Source of the DNA: Vitis vinifera
Lineage: Eukaryota > Streptophyta > Magnoliopsida > Vitales > Vitaceae
Direction of reading: 5' to 3'
Length of the DNA: 64,000 nucleotides
NCBI RefSeq assembly: GCF_030704535.1
Contig: NC_081818.1
Span: 2,989,001-3,053,000 of the forward strand
The notes under the pieces were generated by a model. The model worked only from the letters and a program-made list of their open reading frames with translations. It searched no databases and was not told where the DNA came from. Shown here piece after piece: positions 46,420 through 57,964 of this stretch (its first letter is position 1; every line of letters starts with the position of its first letter). The position numbers and the translations under genes were made by a program.

Positions 46420-47305
46420 TGTTAGAGTACTGTCTCCAAACAATCACAAATCTTTGTGTTTAGGTGAGGGGTGAAAATTTTTGCATGAGAAACATGTCAA
46501 TTTATAGATGGTCTTCAATGGGTAGGTCTTTTTTTTTTTTCTTTTTTTTTTTTTGCTTTCTCACTTACAAGGATAAGTGTTTTCACCAATACATGTTAAT
46601 TTATGTAGGGTTAGTTAGTATACTGATCTTAACTTAAATATTCTCAATGCATATGTTGAAAGTGAAGTTCAATGAGGTGGAGGCAGATCCAATTTCATAT
46701 CCATCTCCAATATGAAAAGTTCTCCACAAGATTTAGTTCCAAATGGCTAGCTAATGGAAGAACTACATATGGCAAAATGAAGTGAAAGTATTCAGGATTA
46801 CTTAACCTTTTAATGCAGCAGATCAGTCCTTCTGTTTTCTTGGTAACCAAACATTGAACAAACTCTAAAGTAGTGTATATACAGCAAAAAGAAGATCATT
46901 ATTATTATCATTATGGTGTTTGATAGTGAATATATTTATGTCTTATGAGAGAAAGGGACCTTAACAAATAAACTAGGTTGTTAGGTTTTCTGCAACAGTT
47001 ACAATCTTTGTCTTCTGATGAGAAAGAAGTGAAAACCTTGGATATGAAAATTCTAAAGTTATAACATAGAAGTCTTCGGATTAGTCTATGTTTTATGTAT
47101 ACAATAAGCAGATAGTCCAGCTAAGTGTTCAATGGATTGCATTTTTTATATTTCAAACATTGAATCATTCCTCAACTACTACATTAAATACTCATCCTTT
47201 TTTCTTCAACTCATGCTGTAGACTTTAAGAGTTTGATTCTGCATAATCTTTGGGTTTCAGGACTTAGTCCAGGGTAAAGCTGAGGGTGTAAACCTGTGGA
47301 CTAGG

Positions 47306-47353
<48 letters not shown>

Positions 47354-47499
47354 ATTGTTTTTATTATACCCAAAGTCCATATAGAAAGAAGTACATAATA
47401 AACCCTCTTATTGTACTACCATTATGCTGAGGGAACATTTCAAAAGGTTACTTAAACAAGCAAATAGTTCATCACTTGCTCAATTAAATATTCTTTTAG
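46420..47499 (-). other. Inverted GLP 5' flank and 3' UTR remnant
   Basis: Orthologue of 32748-33786. It includes a T-rich tract at about 46528-46554 and an AG microsatellite at about 47309-47349 within an inverted GLP 3' UTR remnant (about 47260-47490). Confidence 0.6.
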
Positions 47500-47655
47500 T
47501 TGTAAAAATATTTCATTTTGATTTTATTTATAAAGAAAATAATTTCTTTACAAACTTTATTTACGAAAAGAAAATAATTTGTATAAGTTCAATTTGCTAA
47601 AAAGATTCTCGTTCTATTATTATGAAAAAATTATTTAAGACTTTAATTTACAAAA
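47500..47655. repeat. Direct repeat right of second inverted GLP segment
   Basis: Partner of 45335-45492. Confidence 0.7.
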
Positions 47656-48618
47656 ATTACTTTTTATCCCATTTAAATTAAGGAAATAGAATTTCATTTA
47701 TAAATTCACTTTTTTAGATAATTTTATTAAAAATTAACTTTGATGACAATTTTATTGACAAAACAATGTTTATTAAATAAATAAATTTCCAGGCAATTGT
47801 TATTAATTTTTTTTTTTAATTTCATTGAAAACAATTTTTTGAATTTTCCTAAATTAAATATTCAATTGTATACCCAAGTAGATATATACAAAAGAATTTG
47901 TACCAAATCAAACCCACAATAAGCTCAATGTTTCCCATTTATTATTTTTCTAACCCTCATTTTCTTTCATGAAATTCAACCTTCCATGTGTGTGTTATAA
48001 GTCATAAATCCATGCTCAACCAACAAAATATCAATAGAGTCAATTGCAAATCCTTAGAAAGAGAAAAAAGTGACAATGGTAGTGCATGCATGGAGGAAGA
48101 AAGGAAGAAGAAAATAAAATAAATAAAAGAAAAAGAAAGAAAAATAAAATAAATAATAAATGATAATAATATAAAAATAAATAAATACAAAATATAAAAT
48201 ATGAAGAAAAAAAAATGACAATGGGTTCGGAGCAAATTTTGGGAAACTGCATAGCTATTAATTCTGTCACGGAAGAAAATGTCAAACAGCATTGAAGAGG
48301 TTGAATGAAGTTAAGACAGGTGATGGCAATACCAAAAAGTCTTGCTCTATGGTCCCAGTGATAAATGAGGGCTCACCACCTGCCCCTCACTAGGCCAAGT
48401 TGTCTGAACCATTTGAGCAACTGAGCCCATCTATTTAAACTTCTACCATTGATCCCGTCGAGTGTTGAAAAGTATGATACACGTTAAGTTTAAACTTTTA
48501 AGAAAATTGATTGTTCATCCCATCTTACCTAACAAGTGAGAAAAAAAACTTTTGGCCTGAAATCTAACATCGAATTCCAAAAGCTGTACACACACACTGA
48601 GAGAGAGAGAGAGAGAGA
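47656..48618 (+). promoter_or_regulatory. Upstream region of the LRR receptor kinase
   Basis: AT-rich spacer, then an A/T-biased tract at about 48110-48220. A TATTTAAA word at about 48431-48438 could be the TATA box. A GA run at 48600-48618 abuts the ATG and would lie in the 5' UTR. In B copy 1 the part from 48045 to 48864 is deleted. Confidence 0.45.
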
Positions 48619-51600
48619 ATGGCATACAATCAGAACAATCCCGTTGCTGTGGCAGTGTTTTTCTCTCTTAGTTGTCTTGCTCTACTATCAACTTCCACAT
48701 TCCTCTGCAAAAACTCCACTGATTGTCAATCTCTGCTCAAATTCAAACAAGGCATAACAGGTGATCCAGATGGTCATCTCCAAGATTGGAATGAAACCAG
48801 GTTCTTCTGCAACTGGACAGGGATTACATGCCACCAGCAACTTAAGAACCGGGTCATAGCCATTGAGCTCATAAACATGCGCTTACAGGGAGTTATCTCA
48901 CCATACATATCCAATCTATCCCATCTCACCACCCTCTCTTTGCAAGCCAACAGCTTGTATGGAGAGATCCCAGCTACCATTGGAGAGCTTTCTGAGTTAA
49001 CATTCATAAACATGAGTGGTAATAAGCTTGGGGGCAATATTCCAGCCTCAATACAAGGCTGCTGGAGCCTGGAGACAATAGACTTGGACTATAACAATCT
49101 GACTGGAAGCATTCCTGCTGTACTAGGCCAAATGACAAACTTGACATACCTTTGTCTCTCTGAGAACAGCCTCACTGGAGCTATACCATCGTTTCTTTCG
49201 AATCTGACAAAGCTGACAGATTTAGAATTGCAAGTTAATTACTTCACAGGAAGGATTCCAGAGGAGCTAGGAGCATTAACAAAGCTGGAGATATTGTACC
49301 TCCACATCAACTTTTTGGAAGGAAGCATACCTGCATCCATCAGTAATTGCACTGCCCTGCGTCACATTACACTGATTGAGAATCGGTTAACGGGAACAAT
49401 CCCTTTCGAATTGGGGTCAAAGCTCCATAACTTGCAGAGATTGTACTTCCAAGAAAACCAACTTTCTGGGAAAATTCCAGTGACCCTGTCCAATCTTTCT
49501 CAGCTGACACTGCTTGATCTTAGCCTCAACCAGTTAGAGGGGGAAGTCCCTCCTGAGTTGGGGAAGTTGAAGAAACTTGAGAGACTTTACCTTCATAGCA
49601 ATAACCTGGTGAGCGGTTCCAACAACTCTTCCCTCAGTTTTCTAACTCCTCTCACTAATTGTTCACGTCTACAGAAACTGCACTTAGGGGCATGTCTGTT
49701 TGCAGGAAGTTTACCGGCTTCAATTGGCAGTCTTTCCAAAGATCTCTACTACTTGAATCTTCGAAACAACAAATTAACAGGAGACCTACCAGCTGAAATT
49801 GGAAATCTAAGCGGCCTTGTGACTCTAGACCTGTGGTATAATTTTTTGAATGGAGTTCCTGCAACAATTGGGAAGCTTAGGCAGTTGCAGAGATTACACT
49901 TGGGAAGAAACAAACTTCTTGGGCCAATTCCAGATGAACTTGGGCAGATGGCTAACCTTGGTTTACTGGAACTTAGTGATAATTTGATTAGTGGGACAAT
50001 CCCATCTTCTCTTGGTAATCTGTCACAGTTGAGATATCTTTACTTGTCTCACAACCACCTCACAGGGAAAATTCCCATCGAACTCACCCAATGTTCTCTT
50101 CTAATGCTTCTTGATTTGTCTTTTAACAACTTACAAGGGTCTCTTCCCACAGAAATTGGTCATTTCTCAAACCTGGCTCTTTCACTCAACCTTTCGAACA
50201 ACAATCTTGAAGGAGAACTACCTGCTAGTATTGGAAATCTGGCATCTGTGCTGGCAATTGACTTGTCAGCGAATAAATTCTTCGGAGTGATACCAAGTTC
50301 GATTGGAAGATGCATTTCAATGGAGTATCTGAACCTCTCTCACAACATGCTTGAAGGTACAATCCCAGAGTCCCTGAAGCAAATCATTGATCTAGGATAT
50401 CTGGACTTGGCTTTCAATAATTTAACAGGAAATGTTCCAATCTGGATTGGTGACAGCCAGAAGATCAAGAATCTCAATTTATCGTATAACAGATTAACAG
50501 GAGAGGTTCCAAATAGTGGGAGGTATAAAAATCTAGGAAGCAGCTCATTCATGGGGAATATGGGGCTCTGTGGTGGCACCAAACTTATGGGTCTCCATCC
50601 ATGTGAAATTCTGAAACAAAAGCACAAGAAAAGGAAATGGATTTATTACCTGTTTGCAATATTAACTTGTTCTCTGCTTCTCTTTGTGCTGATCGCCCTC
50701 ACTGTTCGTCGTTTCTTCTTCAAAAATAGGAGTGCAGGTGCGGAGACTGCAATTCTAATGTATTCCCCAACCCATCATGGAACCCAAACTTTAACTGAAA
50801 GGGAAATCGAAATTGCTACTGGCGGTTTTGATGAGGCTAATCTATTAGGGGAAGGAAGTTTTGGTAGGGTGTATAAAGCTATCATCAATGATGGAAAAAC
50901 TGTTGTGGCAGTTAAGGTTCTGCAAGAAGAGCGTGTTCAGGGTTACAGAAGTTTTAAAAGGGAGTGTCAAATACTGTCTGAAATTAGACATAGGAATCTG
51001 GTTAGAATGATAGGATCGACCTGGAATTCAGGATTCAAGGCTATTGTTCTCGAGTATATAGGCAATGGGAACTTGGAACAGCATCTTTACCCTGGTGGGT
51101 CAGATGAAGGAGGTAGTGAATTAAAATTGAGGGAAAGAATGGGAATAGCAATAGATGTTGCAAATGGCTTGGAGTATCTTCATGAGGGTTGTCCTGTTCA
51201 AGTTGTACACTGTGACCTGAAACCACAAAATGTTCTTTTGGACAATGATATGGTGGCTCATGTAGGAGATTCTGGTATTGGAAAGCTCATTTCAGGTGAC
51301 AAACCAAGAGGACATGTTACTACCACAACTGCTTTTCTACGAGGATCTGTCGGGTATATCCCCCCAGGTATGCATTTGATTACCTTATATAAATCTTCAA
51401 TCCTATGCTTCATAATCCCTTTGAATCTTCTTGGAAAAGTTAGCGACCTACCTTCAAATCTGAGAAGTAAATGATAAGTTATCAGACTAGATAATTACTT
51501 TTAATCATGAATGCCAATCTTTCATCTCACATGAACTTCAAACTAGTCTAGTTTTCATTCATTTGACTGCCTACCCAATGGTCATATATTCTAGAGAACT

Positions 51601-52358
51601 AACTGTTAATAATAGGATAGAAGTCGAGAAGAAAAAATAGGGTTTTGTGTGTTTCCTCATATACCATTATGATAAATTTGTTTAACAACATGGTATGTCT
51701 TGTTGGTTATTCTCCCGCTTTTCTTTAAGTACAGTGATATTCAGATAGTTTCCTAATCGCTTTTCCAATGAGAAGCATTTACATCTAAATGAAAAAGAAG
51801 GATGCTTGCATTCTTGTGATATTCAGATAGTTAATATGAACCAACTGCATCTATCCATGTCTCTTTCTTTAAACAGACTATCCTAATTTGAAGGGATATA
51901 AATAAAAGTACAGTGATTCAGCTAATAGTTCCTATTGCTTGTACACAGAATATGGGCAGGGGATCGATGTCTCAACAAGAGGAGATGTATACAGTTTTGG
52001 AGTGATGATGTTAGAGATGATAACACGGAAGAGACCAACGAATGAAATGTTTTCAGATGGACTTGATCTAAGGAAATGGGTGTGTTCTGCTTTTCCAAAT
52101 CAAGTTTTGGATATTGTAGACATCTCACTGAAGCACGAAGCATATTTGGAAGAGGGGAGTGGTGCTTTACATAAGCTTGAGCAATGCTGTATCCACATGC
52201 TCGATGCAGGGATGATGTGCACAGAAGAGAACCCCCAAAAGCGTCCCCTTATCTCTTCGGTTGCTCAAAGGCTAAAGAATGTCTGGAAAGAAATGGGATT
52301 TGAAACACTTCGTAAGGCAAAGGAAGAAAATGTGGACATGTCACTGAACTTAAAATAG
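48619..52358 (+). CDS. LRR receptor-like kinase, non-RD, DSG motif
   Basis: Exon 1 48619-51367, GT-AG intron 51368-51948 (581 bp, phase 1) and exon 2 51949-52358 give 1052 residues. Order: signal peptide (about 1-30), LRR N-terminal cap (about 39-73, FKQGI to GITC), about 22-23 leucine-rich repeats to about residue 640, a membrane helix at about 673-698 and a Ser/Thr kinase domain. Kinase landmarks are GEGSFG (744-749), Lys766 (VAVK), Glu782, HCD (864-866) with Asn871, DVYSFG and the late Arg in QKRP. HCD instead of HRD makes it a non-RD kinase, the class of LRR-XII immune receptors such as FLS2, EFR and XA21. The DFG motif is D884-S885-G886, with Ser for the usual Phe, and APE is PPE. It may bind a ligand at the cell surface and signal through partners; ligand unknown. 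The intron within the kinase domain, rejoining GYIPP to EYGQG, fits the family. Confidence 0.92.
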
Positions 52359-53969
52359 TAAACCTCCGTCACTTTCAGTCTAGGTAAGAAGAAGAGCTCT
52401 CTATTTACAACTATAAATGATCGTTTTGCTTGTGTGTAATAAGAAACCAGAATAACAGATTGCTCCCATTTGTGCAGAAAAAACCAGTGAGTCCTTTGTC
52501 GGTGTTTTTCCCTTTCATCATAAGCAGTTATAATTATACACTCAAAACCATAATTTCATTTGTGGAAGATGGTAAGCAAATTTATCAACAAATGCTTGTT
52601 AATGACAAAAAAATTTCAAAGTCTTTACATAGATGGTAATCATACCACTCCACCCTTGAGGACCAGGATTGATGGCTTCTATCTGAAATCTCCTACTCAG
52701 CCAAATGAAACCAATAATTCACCCTAGATGGAAGGGTTTGTTTGGAAAACTTCAATAAGGAGAAAAATGTCTTCAGCATGATAACTCCCCAGTTTTCCAG
52801 ATGATCTGCTTCACAATAAGTATGAATAAACCTTCAAGCATCTGCCTAAACCTCTTAAATCCCTACTACAAAAGATTAAGTGATCTGCTTCCACCCTGAA
52901 TACTGCAAAATTTTCTTGAATTAGAATTCAATATACCCTAATAGGAGGAAGACACGGGCCATTATTTTCGAGTTGCCAAGTTAGCATATCATTTCATCCA
53001 TTATCTTAGCAGATACAGCTATTCTGATCTTTCGGAGTTACCAATCGAACAACCATCAGAGCCAGTTTAAGATGACCGAAAAGGGGAAAGAACCCACATG
53101 ATGGAGCCCCAAAAGGACGCAAACTGGATAGAATTGAGTCTTACAAACATCTAGGATCTAATTATCCCCATGCTAAATCCATCTTGTGTATGAGGAACAT
53201 CCTCCCCTTAAAGCGAGTTTTTCGGACAGATTTATGGTTGGGTAACTCCAATATTTGCACTTATATCTTGCATTTCTAGTCCCCCAAGCCCAAAAAGTCC
53301 CTCCATTGGAAATCTGGGTTCCCCTCTTCATTTTCATCATGTGAAATTACAATATCTTCTGTAAACTGATGTGCTAAAACTAAGAAATCATTTTGCTCCT
53401 CCATATTTCACAAATGCTTAATTTTCTTCTACTTTCAATATTCTTTGAAAAATCATAATTTCCATTGATCCCTATGAAAATAGTTAGGTTGAAAACACAT
53501 ATGCAGAACAAAGAGTAGGAAATCAAAGAAAAAGAAGTCAGCATAGAGTTAAGATTTGGTAAGAAGACTGACCCATAAAGCAACTATCTCCTGCAATACT
53601 AGGGTTTTGGATGAAAAAGAAATCCTCCATTTAGCACATATAGAAATGAGCAACACAAGCACCAGACTGCACAAACATACATATAATCAAATTGTAAATC
53701 AGATAAAATGCAATTCAGGTAACACATGAATCCCTCTTTTACCTTTGGCTGCACATGCAACAATTCTTCAACTCCCATGCCAGCCATGGGAAGTATTTTC
53801 CATGAGAATCCCTACACCCTGAAATGCATACGAGGAAAAAGCATTTTAGGGTAAACACAAATATTGTTTGTGACTCTTCTAAAGTTAAAAATTATATTAT
53901 TTGACATGAAATAAAAGCAAAAATATTGTTAATAACATGATACACATTATAACCCAAAATAGAAAAAAG
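52359..53969. other. Region downstream of the kinase, no clear gene
   Basis: Holds the kinase 3' UTR and then moderately GC-poor sequence without long ORFs. On the minus strand, 53787-53743 could encode a short first exon (MAGMGVEELLHVQPK, followed by GTAAAAGAG) reminiscent of the start of VAP27-type proteins, but no following exon was recognised. A 42-codon minus ORF starts at 53404. Both are weak. Confidence 0.35.
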
Positions 53970-54213
53970 TTTAAAAGCTTTTAGAAAAATTGGTACCCAT
54001 TTACATATTTATTTCCTAATTTGCAATTGTCCATTAAAAAAGTTAGAAACGTTTCTTAAAACCACTATTGTTATTTTTCAAGTATTAGAAAGATTAAAAA
54101 CACTTCCTAAAATTGCTGTCAAGTGTAACCTAATTATCAATGGTAGTTTTATTTTATTTTAAAGATTGCTTTGTAGTAAATGCACATTATAAATTTAAAA
54201 AAAAATTGAATAT
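53970..54213. other. Spacer at the start of the third unit
   Basis: Begins AAGCTTTTAGAAAAATTGG and matches 63341-63560, with a fragment of the hairpin MITE at about 54035-54135. It lacks the part of the spacer seen at 5220-5690. Confidence 0.6.
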
Positions 54214-56001
54214 TTGGTTGTTCTCATATCTACCTCCACCATGACCGATATCGGACCGATACTCGAGTTCAATATTTGGTTGAGTTATGAATAAACTTGT
54301 TGAATCACAAAGAAAATTTGAGATAACCCTAATATTATGTCCAAACTAAGCTCTTAGGGTGATGGGTGATGGAAAAAAATAGTAATATCGAAGTGGAAAT
54401 GGTGGATAAGAGAAAAATATCGAAACCCATGAAAGTGAAGAAATATGGAGAGTTCAGAGTCTTCAAACCCTTTGGATTTCCATCCATTTATTTGCATCTC
54501 TATCCTCTTGCATCTTTGTAGGACTATTTTGTGAGACTTCAAAAATGGGTATTGTGTAGAGTACTAAAGAGCTCACATAGGGTTCATAATCTCGATTGAG
54601 ACTCGTACGACTTGATCGAGTCATATCCGCTTCAGCCATGATCGGTATTGGATCGATACCCGAGTCCAATATTTGGTTAACTCATGAATAAACTTGTTCA
54701 ATAAAAAAGAAACTTTGAGATAACTCTAAGATTATGTCCAAACTAAGCTTTTTGGGTGATGGGTAATGGAAAAAAATGGTAATATTGGAGCAAAAATGGT
54801 GGATGAGAGAAGAAGATTGAAACCCATGAAAGTGAAAAAGTATAAAGAGTTAAGAGTCTTCAAACCCTTTTCATCTTCATTCCTATATTTGCATCTCAAT
54901 CCTCTTGTATCTTCGTAGGCTTATTCTGTTAGCCTTAAAAAAATGGGTATTGTGCAAATAAATGGAGAGTTCAGTTAGGGTTCAAAATCTCAATTAAGAC
55001 CGGTACGACTCGGCCAAGTCATATCCACCTCGGCCATGACCAATACCGAACTAATACCCAAGTCCAATATTTGGTTGACTCATGAATAAACCTGTTGAAT
55101 AAAAAAGAAACTTGGAGATAACCCTAAGATTATGTCCAAACTAAGCTTTTCGGGTGATGCGTAATGGAAAAAATGGTAATATTGGAGCGTATATGGTGGA
55201 TGAGAGAAGAAAATCGAAGCCCATGAGAGTGAAAAAATATGGAGGGCTCAAAGTCTTTAAACCATTTGCATCTCCGTCCCTATATTTGCATCTTCATCAT
55301 ATTGTATCTTCGTAGGGTTATTTTGTGAGCCTTCAAAAATGGGTATTGTGAAAAGAATTAAAGAACTTAAATGGGGTTCAAAATCTCAGTTGAGATCAAA
55401 ACGACTCGGCCGAGTAATATCCGCCTCAACCATGACCGGTACTAGACCAATACCCGAGTTTAATATTTGGTTAACTCATGAATAAACTAGTTGAATCACA
55501 AAAATAAAATAAAAAATTGAGATAACCCTAAGATTATGTCCAAAATAAGCTCTTCGAGTGATAGGTCATGCAAAAAAATGGTAATATTGGAGCTAAAATG
55601 ACGGATGAGAGAAGAAAATCGAAACCTATGAAAGTGAAGAAGTATGGAGAGTTCAGAGTCTTCAAACGCTTTGCATCTTCATCCCTGTATTTGCATCTCT
55701 ATCATCTTATATCTTTGTAGGGTTATTTTGTGAGCCTTCAAAAATGGGTATTGCGCAGAGAAATAGAGAGCTAAAAAAGGGTTCAAAATCTTAGGCCATG
55801 ACTATTATCGAACCGATACCCAAGTCCAATATTTAGTTGACTCATGAATAAACTTGTTAAATCACAAAGAAACTTTGAGATAACCCTAAGATTATGTCCA
55901 AACTAAGCTCTTCGGGTAATGGGTGATGGAAAAAAAATGGTAATATTGGAGGGAAAATGGTGGATGAGAGAAGAAGATCGAAACCCATGGTAGTGAAGAA
56001 G
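54214..56001. repeat. Satellite-like block 3, part a
   Basis: Same 360-400 bp monomers, about four to five copies, interrupted by the LTR after AGAAG at 55997-56001. Confidence 0.8.
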
Positions 56002-57959
56002 TGATTACTACTCAAAAAGTGCTATTTGATAGCTTGTAATAAACTCTTTTAAACACTTTTGAGTAGTAGTTATCACATTTTAACCCAATTAACATATTAA
56101 GGACCCTTGCAATCAATTCTAATCAAATTGTGTTAAGTTTTGGTGTTTTGATAGCTTTTTTATCACCAAAGCAATCCGTGATTGAGGAGAGTTCTTTGGA
56201 ATCCATGGCAAAGCAATGGAAAGCTCAGAAATATGAAGAACCAAAGCTTTGAGGTTCTTTTCCATAAGCAAATCTGGAATGCAAGGAGTAAAAGATGTCC
56301 GGACACACCATCGGATGACGGCGGAAGTCAATGATCCGGACAACATATCCGGATAGGATATGCTATCGTCCGGGTGTGATGATCACGAGTGCTGTGTGCT
56401 TCAACCTGAGGGAGTCTGAATAGGGGAGCACGCCACATGTCCTCTTGGGGAATCCGGATGGAGTTGATCCGGATAGCCTTGCGCATTCCGTGTCATCCGG
56501 GAGAGGGGTCCCTACACCTTGCACACGCAGACGGTCCCCCTTGCGCAACATAGCTTAGTCCACCAGGGGAGGAATTCCGTGCGTCGACATTTCACATCCG
56601 GAATTCTGTGCGCCGACATTTTACATCTGGATATCTCGCAGCCGGATGGGAGAGGAGGACGTTTCAACTTCTCCGGTCAAACTTATCCGGATCCTCTGAT
56701 AGCGCTTACCAGGAGAGTTTTTCTCTCAGTATACAGTGCCACGGTGTTCTCCTGAAGCTTCTTGATATTTCCGACCGACATCCTGAGATATTTTGCTTTA
56801 AATATTTGTTGTCTAAATCCCCAAAGTCTCCTTGTAACCCACCTCCCAAAGTCTCCTTGTAACCCACCTATCATAGGATTCCTTAGTCTTTAAGTAAGTA
56901 CAAAGGGTGAATAACCTCATATATATAGTTTGTAATTTTCTTTACAAAGATATATTATGTAATCGGCAGAAAAAAGAAATATATTTTATAGAGCACTTGC
57001 TCTGTTTTTCCTTCATATAATTGTTTTCTCGTTAGTTTTCTTACTAGCCAAACAAGCTCTGAGGAAGTTTCCTCATAGAATGAGTGGCTAGACTTTTAGT
57101 TCCTTGGAGTTAAGGTTGCCGGGAAAGGTTCCAAGTGCAAGAATTAGTAGCTTTGTGGTTTCAGTCATTAATGAAGAGAAAGTGTGATCCTTTAATGATT
57201 TATATGTTTTTAGTTAACTTAAAATACCTTCAATTCACTTAAGCCAACACTTGGTAAGGCACGTGATCTCCGTCCATGGAGATGCACTTGTTTATCTCTT
57301 GCGGGCTTTTGGGAAGTGACTTGGAGGTAGGATTTTCTAGAATTGCCAACACTTGGTAAGCTTTTGGACTCCAAGGAGACATCCGTTAGTTATCTCTTGC
57401 GAGCTTGAGAAGAGAAGTCCAAAGTTAAAGATCACATTGAATGGAAAATGCTAGGTGAGAGGCACGAGCCATTGCAAGTTGCATCAGTGAGAGGGAATTA
57501 GAGTTGAAATCCATTTAAAGGATACATCTGTGCAGCACCGGTTAGAGAATTGACTATATGTTAATTCTCTAATGCGAGGAAATGAACCAAATGACCGGAG
57601 CTCTGTTTTTGCATAAGAAACCTCCCCTGTGAACCTAAACCTCCAAGGAATGTTTTTCTTCATAAGTAATTTCCATTACTTTCTTTTTAGTTACCTTTAA
57701 ACAAAACCTCATTTAAACAAAGTTTGTGTTTTTTTCTTAAGCTAACCTTGAAATGAAAAAGTACCAATTTAACTTTGAATTGGTATCAGTTGTGAGTTGA
57801 AAACCCTTCCCAGTGAACGATCCTAGAGCCACTATGCTATATTAGCTAAAGCTATCCTAATGCATAGTGATATAGGTTATAAATTTTGTTGATTACTCTC
57901 TCAATCAAAGAGCACCAGCTGGACATGAATCAGCTGAGACACCAATTGGGAACGAATCA
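56002..57959 (-). mobile_element. Solo LTR fossil, 1958 bp
   Basis: Reads TGATTACTACTC to CGAATCA on the plus strand, with the 5-bp duplication AGAAG on both sides (55997-56001 and 57960-57964). Comparison with 20278-22184 puts it in minus orientation: outer parts match (for example CAATTGGTGTCTCAGCTGA), but the middle differs. At about 56284-56515 the middle resembles, inverted, the 631-bp LTR at 3194. It is non-coding with no partner LTR. Probably Ty3/gypsy (uncertain). Confidence 0.8.
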
Positions 57960-57964
57960 AGAAG

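Larger units (their letters stand above)
40345..49187. repeat. Segmental duplication B, copy 2
   Basis: Partner of about 26165-34656. It keeps the complete kinase gene and a longer inverted GLP segment. The right limit given is that of the kinase fragment retained in copy 1; the true unit may have been longer. Confidence 0.8.

Noticed and set aside
48002-48292. Phe/Tyr/Ile-rich minus-strand ORFs
   Set aside because: Low-complexity A-rich sequence read backwards.
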